A DNA stretch of 64,000 nt from Cladosporium sp. IMV 00045 (taxonomy: Eukaryota > Ascomycota > Dothideomycetes > Cladosporiales > Cladosporiaceae). The stretch is taken from NCBI GenBank assembly GCA_001931905.2, contig MSJI02000838.1:6127-70126 (forward strand). The letters are read 5' to 3'. A program made the position numbers and the translations under genes. Positions 46,105 to 55,331 of the stretch are shown here, piece by piece; the first letter of the stretch is position 1; every line of letters begins with the position of its first letter. Under the pieces are notes generated by a model. It did no database searches. It had not been told where the DNA came from and was given only the letters and a program-made list of their open reading frames with translations.

Positions 46105-47431
46105 ATGTTGATTCATTCAAATACACTTCACCTTAAAGTCATGCAACCAACGCTACCGCTTCAACAGGTGATCCTAATTTCGAGCATCGCATCACCAGTC
46201 ACTTGTTTCACTTCCTATGAGATGAAATGCAAGCCCCCTGACGAGGTCTACAACTTTGTCAAGTCACCTACGGTGCGGGGTACTTTGCAGATCATATGGA
46301 GCTGTGTAGCCACTCTCTTTGCTAGTACATACACTGTACTGCACTTGAACATTCCGGAACAAGCTGATGGCAGAGATGTCGGAGTAAAAGGCACGCTCAA
46401 GTGGTGGTGGAAAGGCTTCTTTCCGGGCCTCATGTGGATGATAATCACGATGGTGGCTCCAGAGTACTACGCTTGCATCGCGGTACGAGACTGGATTTTT
46501 GCGAACTGTTACCTGACAAGACTGAACGCATTGCCTCACAATCGACATCCGCTCCGCGGCTGGACACTTTCGCACGCATTCTTTGCCGACATGGGGGGTT
46601 TTGCGATACGTGCAGACACAGCAGGACGAAAAGGGGCTCTTGTCCATCTCACTGCGGGAGCTTTGGTGGACTTTGTGCTGCTCGAGAATTGTGATCTCAC
46701 ACCTATACCGACAGAAGACGAAATCAAAGATCGATCGAAGAGCGATTATTTCGCGAAATCTCTGGTTGCAATCCAGATCATCTACTTCTGCTCCAACTGT
46801 ATCACGAGACTCGCTTTATAAAAGACTGCCAGTGACACAGCTTGAGATGAGCGTTTTTGGCACTGCTGTGTGCTCACTCATCTCGATCGGTCTCTTGTTC
46901 CAAAAGCCACAATCTGCTAAAACTGTGATCGTGTTGTCAAACCAGCGATCTTTGACTGAGGAGCACCGAAGAATCCTCGAAAAGTGGCATACAAACCTCA
47001 CTCGATCAGGCACTGTTTCGAACTTTCGAACGTCGACTCTACAAATACGGGCTGTGGCTGTGCTGTCTGGACTGGCTGCGGCACTCGGGGCGTTTCATGT
47101 GGGTGCATGGAACTTTTCTTTCCCTTCAGAAATCGATAGGTCGATTTGGCGCATCATTTCAGTCATCTCTTGCGTTATTGGACCTTTCTACAGTGCGATT
47201 GCGATGTATAGTCTTCTGAGTTCTGTTTTTAAGACGTTGGCATCAAGACCAATTTTCAGTGCAAGTGGCACAACAGACTTTTCGCCTCGTTTCATTTCCA
47301 ACATGAAAATTGCACTGGCTTTTTATGTTGTTTTGAGGGACTTGCTCATTGTTAGGATGGTACGTTTCTTGTTCTACATACCTCCTGATGTCTATATCAC
47401 AATATGGGCAGATAGCCTACCGCATGTTTAA
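46105..47431 (+). pseudogene. Fungal multi-pass membrane protein of unknown function, frameshifted
   Basis: Two overlapping frames encode one protein. The first (46105-46821) has a segment typical of a large fungal membrane-protein family (SPTVRGTLQIIWSCVATLFA, TVLHLNIPEQ, then GLMWMIITMVAPEYYACIAV and SKSDYFAKSLVAIQIIYF). It stops at TAA 46819-46821. The second frame continues from about 46822 with KRLPVTQLEMSVFGTAVCSL, further hydrophobic segments (VAVLSGLAAALGAFHVGAWN, ISVISCVIGPFYSAIAMYS) and a proper end (DVYITIWADSLPHV). A single extra base near 46815-46819 explains the break. With that corrected it would be about 440 residues. It could be a young pseudogene or an assembly error. Function of the family is not known to me. 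Confidence 0.7.
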
Positions 47432-47645
47432 CTACTGTATGCACTCATCATTGGAAATGGTTTCCAAGTTTTCTGTAACGTAATCCAACAGATGTGAGTT
47501 ACAAGATAACGTTTTCAAATGATGAGTGGATTTGTACAACCTAATCAACCAAGTTGACTTAGTTAACGTTGATTAGTAATACAACACTGATGCTGTGTGA
47601 AGAAACATTATTAACAGTCTTTCGAATGACCCAGCTTACTAACTA

Positions 47646-47687
47646 ACGTCACCGACGGGGAAGCGAGCCAGACGGTGAAGCGAGCCA
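47646..47687. repeat. Terminal inverted repeat end of the second pogo-like element
   Basis: 42 bp starting ACGTCACCGACGG with two direct copies of GAAGCGAGCCA. Only one end of this element is in the window, so the inverted partner cannot be checked. Confidence 0.75.
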
Positions 47688-47752
47688 CCTATACTCCTAT
47701 ATTGACTTCAAAAAGTTATATCTTTACGAATAATGGTCCGAATTAGGTGAAA

Positions 47753-48231
47753 TTAAGCAAGCTCGTCCTTACTATCTAGTTCTATATCGTCTTCGACTTC
47801 GGGGCTCGGCGTAGGCGATTTACGTCTTTTATTCTTCTTTTTTCGTAAAGTCTCTTTTTCGGCTTTTTCGACTTCTTCGAGGATTTCTTACGTATTAAGG
47901 ACGTATTTCCCTTTTAGGGCGACGCGTTTACCTATCTTACGTTCCCTACGTATCGATAGTCGACTCCGGGTCTCGTTAAGCTCGTATTCTAAAAGGGCAT
48001 TCCGGGATCTGAACTTTTTAAGTTTAGTTTATAATCGCTTTATAAATCGCTTCGAAGGAGTCGAAACCGAAGAGTGATCGATTACTCGAGTAATCGTATC
48101 TCGAATATAACGAGGCTCCGTACCCCGGGGAGGCCGGGAGTTAAGGACACGAAGGTTAGGGGACCCCCTATCGTCGAGAATAGGTAGTAGAGTCCGGGGC
48201 GGGGAGGGGGGGGGGGTCCGAGGCGTAGGAG
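47753..48231 (-). pseudogene. Transposase C-terminal fragment with CAA-to-TAA stops
   Basis: On the minus strand this matches the C-terminal 155 or so residues of the contig 5 transposase (RGSPNLRVLNSRPPRGTEP, then LLEYELNETRSRLSIRRERK and GKRVALKGKYVLNT). Two stops lie where the sister copy has Gln codons (TTATAAACT against TCACAAACT, and ACGTAAGAA against ACGCAAGAA). Neighbouring Ser-to-Leu and Glu-to-Lys changes are also C-to-T or G-to-A transitions. The upstream part is missing at the gap. Confidence 0.8.
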
Positions 48232-48251
48232 NNNNNNNNNNNNNNNNNNNN
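48232..48251. other. Assembly gap (20 N) between two transposon copies
   Basis: The left edge lies in a G-rich homopolymer-prone part of the inverted element. The right edge is the first base of the 263-bp block shared with 37435-37697. Confidence 0.95.
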
Positions 48252-49786
48252 CGACGAAAATCCCGAGATCTACGCTTCAAGATCGACTCCTACGAACGCG
48301 ACGACGTAATATGGCTCACGAGAGGCAGCAGGCCTTATCTATACCCGAAGAGAATGAACTCGTAGGCTGGATTAGACGACTCGCAAGCCTCGGGAACCCG
48401 ATCACTCTATCATTTACGAAAGAACTAGCCTACGAAATTCGACGTACCCGGACGCCTCCTACCTCGCCTTCTACGCCTACCGAGCCTATAGGCAAATAGT
48501 GGCTCGATAGGTTTCGCTCTCGGCATCTAGAGGTAGCTACGATCACGTCGCGATCACTCGAAGCGGCTCGCTTCGAAGGGACGTCGCGTGATCGTATAAT
48601 TGCATTTTTTGATCAGCTTATAACTCTCTACGGGACCTGTTCGTACGACTCTAACTCAATCTGGAACTTTGACGAGACAGGCTACGCGCTAGGCACGTCG
48701 CAGTCTACGAAAGTCCTCGTTACGAAAGATAATAAGACGAAATTTAAGAATGTACCTGGTCAGCAGGAATGGATAACTACGATCGAGTGCGTAGGAGCCT
48801 CGGGAAGAGCCCTACTACCTCTAATTATATATAAGAGTCAGAATATGAATTCGTCGTAGATACCCCCTAAAGAGCGATTGAATTAGCGATATACGACGTC
48901 GACTTCTGGATAGACAAGTGATCAAATCGCATACGAGTGGTTAACGACCCTTTTCGACTCCGAAACGAGACGAAATAACGATAAACGACGTCTCCTACTA
49001 TTCGACGGCTACGGGAGTCATATTACAGCCTTATTCCTATCTTATTGCCTTCGGCACGATATTAATCCTGTTTGCTTACCCCCCCATTCGTCCCATCTAT
49101 TACAACCTCTCGACGTTACGTGTTTTGGGCCCTTAAAGAGGAACCTCGGAATCCAGATGGATTCGTTGTTTTTCGCGTCGACTACGCGATTACACCGCTC
49201 CGAGTGGGCTACGTACTATTCTATCGCTAGGGGAAAGACTTTCCGGGTCGGTACTATCGAATCGGGCTTTGAATCGACCGGAATATGGCCTATCTCGAGA
49301 GATAGACCCCTCTTACGCCTCGGACCCCCCCCTCCCCCCCCTTCTACGCCTCCTCCTATCCTCGATAATAGGGGGTCTCCTGACCTTCGTGTCCTCGACT
49401 CCCGGCCTCCCCGGGGTACAGAGCCTCATCACGTTCGAGATGCGATCACTCGAGTGATCGATCACTCTTTAATTCCGACTCCTTCAAAGCGATTCATAAA
49501 GCGATCACAAACTGAACTTGAAAAGTCAAGATCCCAGAATGCCCTTTTAGAACACGAGCTTAACGAGACCCGGAGTCGATTATCGATACGCCGAGAACGT
49601 AAGATCGGTAAACGCGTCGCCCTAAAAGGGAAATACGTCCTAAATACGCAAGAAATTCTCGAAGAAGTCGAAAAAGCCGAAAAAGAGACTTTACGAAAAA
49701 AGAAGGGTAAGGGACGTAGATCGCCTACGCCGAGCCCCGAACTCGAAGACGAGATAGAACTAGATAGCGCCGATGAGCTTGCTTAA
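48252..49786 (+). pseudogene. Pogo/Fot1-type DDE transposase with four in-frame TAG codons
   Basis: Read in one frame to TAA 49784-49786, with TAG at 48497, 48857, 48884 and 48911. The DDE_1 catalytic motifs are all visible: first Asp in WNFDETGYALG, second in LLLFDGYGSHITALFL, third in HSSHLLQPLDVTCFGPLKR. The region with three TAGs reads MNSS-stop-IPPKERLN-stop-RYTTSTSG-stop-TS, where this family usually has Trp. From 48914 to the end the frame is open. Together with 37347-37697 the whole frame has 541 codons including its stop, a normal length for Fot1 transposases. As it stands it is inactive unless the TAGs are read through or edited. Confidence 0.85.
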
Positions 49787-49851
49787 TTTCATCTAATTCA
49801 GACCATTATTCGTAGAGAGATGACTTTTTAAAGTTAAGATGGTTAGAATCC

Positions 49852-49893
49852 TGGCCGACTTCCCCGTGTGGCCGACTTCCCGGTGGATGACGT
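49852..49893. repeat. Right terminal inverted repeat of the pogo-like element
   Basis: Reverse complement of 37231-37272 with one mismatch. It is followed by TA at 49894-49895, the target-site duplication expected for Tc1/mariner. Confidence 0.9.
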
Positions 49894-49895
49894 TA

Positions 49896-51411
49896 ACATA
49901 TCATCCTCAACATAAATTTGAACAAACAATTAGTCAGTCAGTATGTGCGTCGATCATGCAAAAGCCATTCTAAAGCATTGCGCAAGCCAATAGAGATACC
50001 TGTGAATCCATAGAATTCCATGTGTCTCTAGGGTTAAAATTATCAAGATTGTCCTAATCAACCATTTGAAGTCATGCAATTTCCTATAGCACTTGAACCA
50101 AGCATGTTTCTGATACACGACTAGAAATAATCAAGCTCAGTGTAAAGTTGCAAGAGCCATATAATGATATATAAGACAATGTGATCATTGTAAGTTACAA
50201 AATCATGATGTTCAAGATATCGATGGCAAAATAATTCAAATGGCTCGATTACGCAAATAACATTTAATCTGATCATTACAACAAAAGAGCTAAATTGCAT
50301 TCGAATGGCATCAGCAGACTCTCAACTTCCTTCTGTGAAGTTATTCAAGTTAGTTTGAGCAAGTTTTCTCATTTTCAAGTTGAAAATGAGCAAAATGATG
50401 CACTGAATAGATGGAGCCTGTAGTTTACATTGAGCTTCTTCCAGAACACTCGGCTCATACAAAATACTCCCAAGACAAAAAGATGATTACTGGTAAGCTG
50501 ATGTATCTAGACCAGATTGGTGACACTGAAGTTGCAAATTCGAGTCTTCTGACACATTAAAATAGATTATTTAGCTTCAATGCGTTGTTTGAGAATGACC
50601 AACCATGTTCCAATGAGGTGTCAATTGCATGTTAAAAGCACTAACTGATCAGACTCTGCTAGCAAAGACATCATTTGATTTCTATCCACTTGGAGCGAGT
50701 AAGTTAGCAGCATTAATCATCAAGTAAAATCTTTATCTGCTTCAATTGACTGCTATTTGTCTTAATTCTAACTGTGACTTCATCTTCATCATGAATGGAG
50801 ACTCTAATTGTTCAGCTTAGGTGATTTGCGCTGAGAATGTGCTTCTCATTGTAAGATCTGGGTTTCCTTTCTGAGAACTCCTTGATGACTTCCTCAGGGG
50901 AGTCCACTGAGTGGCATCTACAAAATTGATCAGAATGGCTTTGAATCAGAACGAACAAAATGCTAAAGTCTTATGTTGTGTGATGCGCCTCGCTTCTTTC
51001 GGCACGCCCGAGGGAGTCGAAACCAAACGACGCAACTGATGCCGAGTCAAGGTCATAAATGCCACCATGCAATTGCATGTGCACAACTTGAGCTCGATGG
51101 GTTACATTGCTAATGCGGAAATGCTCATCAAAAGTTGCAGGAAGAATGCATGTCAGGAATCGAGAGGGCTTCATTGGTGGAACAGACCGCAGATCACTGC
51201 TCATGTGCACCGCAAATCAGTCTTGGATGGAGACCCAAGCCAATGCCCCCGCAGACATCAGAAAGACAATATGAATTTATCCGGGCTATGATGAAAAGCT
51301 GCTTGATAGCTTGACGGCTGTATACTTAGGCATGCCCATATCATGGCGAGGGGTATCTTTTTAGATCTCCTTGCTGCGCATAGACTACATTGACCCTGCC
51401 ATATTGAAACC
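49896..51411. other. AT-rich gene-poor flank, then promoter side of GH95 gene
   Basis: From 49896 to about 50970 the sequence is AT-rich with no coding character. GC content rises after about 50980. The last few hundred bases should hold the promoter of the alpha-fucosidase gene. No RNA gene was recognised. Confidence 0.55.
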
Positions 51412-53913
51412 ATGGCAGTCCGTCTTGCGGGGATTGCACTATTGCTCGCAAACCCTCTCACTGCTCTTGCTGCCGACACCGACTCCAGGCTTTGGTATGA
51501 CCAACCAGCCGAGTTATGGACCGACGCACTCCCAATCGGCAATGGCAGGTTAGGAGCCATGATCTATGGAAGGCCCGGTTCTGAGACTATACAAGTAAAC
51601 GAGGAGACCGTCTGGTCTGGAGGACCCACCGACAGACTCAACCAGAATGCGTCTCAGGCCGTGACTGGAGTACGCCAACTATTGCTCGATGAGCAGATCC
51701 CGGAAGCAGAGAAGCTTGCAGACCTGGGCTTGGTGTCTACTCCCCAGTCTCAAAGGTTCTACCAAACCCTAGGCAACATTGAGATTTATTTTGATGGCGA
51801 CCTGGACGACTACACGAATGGAAGCTACCAGCGCTGGCTAGACTTGGATACGGCTGTTGCTGGAGTTGAGTTCGCAGTGAACGATACTCGCATTCAGAGG
51901 GAGCTCTTCGCGTCCGCTCCAGATAATGTGGTGGTGCACAAACTCACGGCTGACAGTGGTGGGAAACTCGCCTTTCAGATGCGAGTCAACAGAATGCAAG
52001 ATGGGATCAACACAGCATCCGACAAAGGGTTCAATCGCGGTGGCAACACCGTCTTCTTGACTGGTGCTGCGGGTAGTTCCAACCCCATCACCTTCGCGGC
52101 TGGGCTGACCATGCAGACGGACGGCAACCTGAAGCCATGGGGCGAGTTCCTTGTGGTTGACAATGCCACAGAAGCGATCGTGATGTTTGCAGCAGCGACA
52201 ACATATCGGGAGGCCAACCCTGTTGCTGCGATTGAAGAGACCTTCAATCTGGCTCGACAGCATTCCTACGAAGATCTTCGCCAACGACATATTGATGATT
52301 ACCAGGGCGTCTACAACAGCTGTAGCCTCCATTTGGGCAGCTCCAGCAGCAATGACTCTGTTGCCACACTTCCAACAAATGAGCGGATCAATGCGACGCA
52401 AGACGGTGCAACTGACCTAGGGCTAATCACCCTTGAGTTCAACTATGGACGATATCTCTTGATCTCGTCATCCAGGCCAGGCACCCTTCCCGCCAATCTC
52501 CAAGGCATCTGGAATGAGGATTTCGAATCGGCATGGGGCTCAAAGTACACCATCAACATTAATACCGAGATGAACTACTGGCCAGCTGAGCTCACCAATC
52601 TGCCAAATCTACACAATGCCCTCTTTGATCACATTGAGAAGGTTCGCATCAACGGTGAGGTGGTCGCACGTGAGATGTATAATTCTTCCGGATGGGTAAG
52701 GTTTTCTTGGCTTGATAGCCACGGCCTTCAAATCATGCTAACGACGTTTCAGGTCGTCCATCATAATACCGACATCCACGGAGACGCCGCGCCTCAAGAT
52801 CGCTACCCTCCAGCCTCTTACTGGACACTTACCCCTGCCTGGCTATGTACTCACATCCTTGAGCACTACTTCTACACCGGCAACCAAACCTTCCTGGTCG
52901 AGAAACTGCCCACTCTCACAGGCGCCATCCAGTTCTACCTCGACACTCTACAACCGTACAACCGCAATGGAACATCTTACCTCGTCACAAACCCCTCAAC
53001 ATCTCCCGAAAACTCCTTCTACACACCAGCCAACGCCTCCGGCAGCATGACCGTCGGCCCAACCTGCGACTTCCAAATCCTGCGCGAATTCTTCGTCGGC
53101 TTCCAACACGCTACCTCCACACTCCCAAGCAACAGCACCTCCCCCATCCTCCTCGCCTCCATAAACTCCACCCTCTCCCTTTTCCCCCCCTACCAAATCT
53201 CCACACGCTACCCCGGCGTACTGCAAGAATGGCTCCACGACTACGAAGAAGCCGAGCCCGGGCACAGACACATCTCGCACCTCTACGCCCTGCACCCAGG
53301 CACGCAAATCCCACCCCCCAGCGCGCCAGGCCACAACGCCACGCTCTGGAACGCCGCGCGACGCACGCTCGAGTACCGCCTCGAAAACGGCGGCGCCGGC
53401 ACGGGCTGGTCGCGCGCGTGGACGATCAACTGGTACGCGCGCCTGCTGAACGGCACCGCTCTGGCGGAGAATGTCTACGAGTTCTTCAATCGCAGCACCT
53501 ACCCGAATTTGTTCGACGCGCACCCGCCGTTTCAGATCGATGGGAATTTCGGTTTCACGGCGGGCGTTGGGGAGGCGTTGCTGCAGAGCCATTTTGTGCG
53601 CGAGGATGGGGCGAGGGAGGTTTGGCTTTTGCCTGCGTTGCCGGAGGGGTGGGGGGAGGGGAGCGTGGAGGGGTTGGTTGCTAGGGGTGGGTTTGTGTTT
53701 GGGTTTGAGTGGGCGGGTGGAAGGGTTAGGAGGGTGAGGGTTGAGAGTCCGCTTGGTGGGAGGTTGGTGGTCAAGTTTGATGTGGCGGGAGTGGGAGGTG
53801 GTGAGGTCGATGGGGAAGAAGGATATGAGGGTTTTGGGGAGTCGGAGGATGGAATGTTTGAGCTGGATACGGAGGGAGGTGATAAGTATGAGTTTGACGT
53901 TAGTTGGAACTAG
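51412..53913 (+). CDS. Secreted GH95 alpha-L-fucosidase
   Basis: Exons 51412-52695 and 52753-53913 around a 57-nt intron (GTAAGG..TTTCAG) give 814 residues. The intron is a multiple of three without a stop, so the unspliced frame is also open (833). A signal peptide is clear (MAVRLAGIALLLANPLTALA). The N-terminal beta domain starts RLWYDQPAELWTDALPIGNG and contains NEETVWSGGP. The (alpha/alpha)6 barrel has TEMNYWPAELTNL near residue 388 and VVHHNTDIHGD (His431-Asp435), where splicing restores the family motif. INWYARLLNG and PPFQIDGNFGFTAGVGEALL mark the end of the barrel. GH95 enzymes cleave alpha-1,2-linked fucose, or galactose in some members, from plant xyloglucan and glycans. Many N-glycosylation sites fit secretion. 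Confidence 0.95.
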   Translation: MAVRLAGIALLLANPLTALAADTDSRLWYDQPAELWTDALPIGNGRLGAMIYGRPGSETIQVNEETVWSGGPTDRLNQNASQAVTGVRQLLLDEQIPEAEKLADLGLVSTPQSQRFYQTLGNIEIYFDGDLDDYTNGSYQRWLDLDTAVAGVEFAVNDTRIQRELFASAPDNVVVHKLTADSGGKLAFQMRVNRMQDGINTASDKGFNRGGNTVFLTGAAGSSNPITFAAGLTMQTDGNLKPWGEFLVVDNATEAIVMFAAATTYREANPVAAIEETFNLARQHSYEDLRQRHIDDYQGVYNSCSLHLGSSSSNDSVATLPTNERINATQDGATDLGLITLEFNYGRYLLISSSRPGTLPANLQGIWNEDFESAWGSKYTININTEMNYWPAELTNLPNLHNALFDHIEKVRINGEVVAREMYNSSGWVRFSWLDSHGLQIMLTTFQVVHHNTDIHGDAAPQDRYPPASYWTLTPAWLCTHILEHYFYTGNQTFLVEKLPTLTGAIQFYLDTLQPYNRNGTSYLVTNPSTSPENSFYTPANASGSMTVGPTCDFQILREFFVGFQHATSTLPSNSTSPILLASINSTLSLFPPYQISTRYPGVLQEWLHDYEEAEPGHRHISHLYALHPGTQIPPPSAPGHNATLWNAARRTLEYRLENGGAGTGWSRAWTINWYARLLNGTALAENVYEFFNRSTYPNLFDAHPPFQIDGNFGFTAGVGEALLQSHFVREDGAREVWLLPALPEGWGEGSVEGLVARGGFVFGFEWAGGRVRRVRVESPLGGRLVVKFDVAGVGGGEVDGEEGYEGFGESEDGMFELDTEGGDKYEFDVSWN

Positions 53914-55331
53914 ATGAGAAGCGGTGGTGGTATACTTAGACTCGAAATACATTCAAGAAAGGCAAGTAGATGAATATTCATACGTGCAACGTCGATCAAT
54001 GAAGCATGAGATACAAGCATCATTATTTGCGGTGCGTTTCCTCCCTGCCACATCATACTCATGATCAAGCTGATACAAGCGCTGAATATCGTGCGACTGA
54101 AACGAAGTCAATGCCCTCACCGAAATCCTTCAGCCTCGCTTCAGCTCACAGCCTTATCATCAAGGCAGAATGCGACGTCGGATTATGTGCATGAGCGAAA
54201 AGAAGTCGGAGATCAGGAGACGCGGAGAAGGCGAGGCGAATGCGAAGGAGTCAGCTGTTCGATGAGTAACGAAGACGGGCGGTGAATACAGTTCCGTGTC
54301 GTGGATTCATGCTGTATTCCTGCTATTACGAAAAGGGTTTTTTTTGCGAAGTGCTTCAACAATGGTACACGGGCCGGGCAATGCGCCGTAGTCATCAATC
54401 GCGTATTACCGGAGCGACAGCGCATGGGCTCACTTTTCACAGCCGCAAAGGCAAAAAGACGGAGGATGGACTAACAATTGCTCCTGTTGACCAGGTGTAC
54501 GTGAAGTCTGGCCGCAGAGCCATTCCATTAGAAGGATCATTGCAGTCTACATCCTTCACCAACTCGCTTCAAGACAGGACCGGAGCGATTGTTCAAATTT
54601 GACTCCGATCCCGGTCCATGCTTGGCGCTTCAGCCTTTTGAAATGTCAATCTCGACTTTGCAAGCGTGATTGCATCTAGTGCAAGCCACCAAAAAAGGCG
54701 GCAGGATTGGAATGAAAGCTGACTGGTCCTAGCGACGCCTGGCTGCAGCCCCCAGCTGCGAATGCGAGGAGCGGGAGAGAGTGAGGCCCGATGATGAAGA
54801 GCCTGGGAACAGCCTAGGAGAGTTTCACCGATGGATGTAGCTTTATGGGTGACGACATGATAGTGCCTCAGCATCTACAAGTTGTGGTACATGTTGCATC
54901 TCACCTATCCAGATCCAATAGCGCGCTACAGATCAAGGCGGCCACCAAGCTTCGCTGAGCTAAGGAACAAAGCAAACCCAAGCGCTGGAGCCAATTCACC
55001 CGCAAACGGCCTAAGCAAATACGGGCTCGGACAGCAAAGGCGAGTCCGACCGCATTATACCTTGCTACCTCCTAACTCCAGCAAATGACCACCCGGCCAA
55101 ATATCGCCGCATGGACACGGCGTGAATCACACCTGCTCAATCCGCCTACGGTTTGTATATCAACCTAGCTTTCCTATACCGTTTGCCACCTCTTTTTCTT
55201 TTGCCATCAGCTTTCTGCCCCAGCACATTCCATACTGCTCTTTGTTCCGAGCAGGAAGCATTTTGATTCTTGTGTTGTGCCTGCCCCTCACGACAATTTT
55301 TCATCAACTGTCAACAGCTATCAACAACAAC
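53914..55331. other. Intergenic region, GH95 to MFS transporter
   Basis: About 1.4 kb with the GH95 3' UTR and the promoter of the transporter. A frame open from 55122 joins the transporter ORF but lacks family similarity before 55332 and is treated as leader. No other gene was recognised. Confidence 0.55.

Larger units (their letters stand above)
47644..48231 (-). mobile_element. Second pogo-like element, inverted and truncated by gap
   Basis: TA at 47644-47645 is followed by a 42-bp end (47646-47687) with the same plan as the first element, ACGTCACC plus two spaced direct repeats, but with GAAGCGAGCCA in place of GAAGTCGGCCA. The transposase end reads on the minus strand from the gap to TAA 47753-47755. 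It is a close relative of the contig 5 element and not the same insertion. Its other end is lost at the gap. Confidence 0.82.
48252..49895 (+). mobile_element. Fot1/pogo-like DNA transposon, right part
   Basis: Continues the element that starts at 37229. It contains the catalytic two thirds of the transposase, then a 42-bp inverted end at 49852-49893 and TA at 49894-49895. The element stands out from its AT-rich flanks by its high density of CG dinucleotides, so apart from the TAG codons it has not been heavily mutated. Confidence 0.85.

Noticed and set aside
50971..51291. Short ORFs on both strands upstream of the GH95 gene
   Set aside because: No recognisable domain and no support from composition; likely random.
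55122..55331. N-terminal extension of the MFS transporter ORF
   Set aside because: The extra 70 residues do not begin at an ATG, lie in a pyrimidine-rich leader, and precede a good ATG context (ACAACATGG) with a normal N-terminus.
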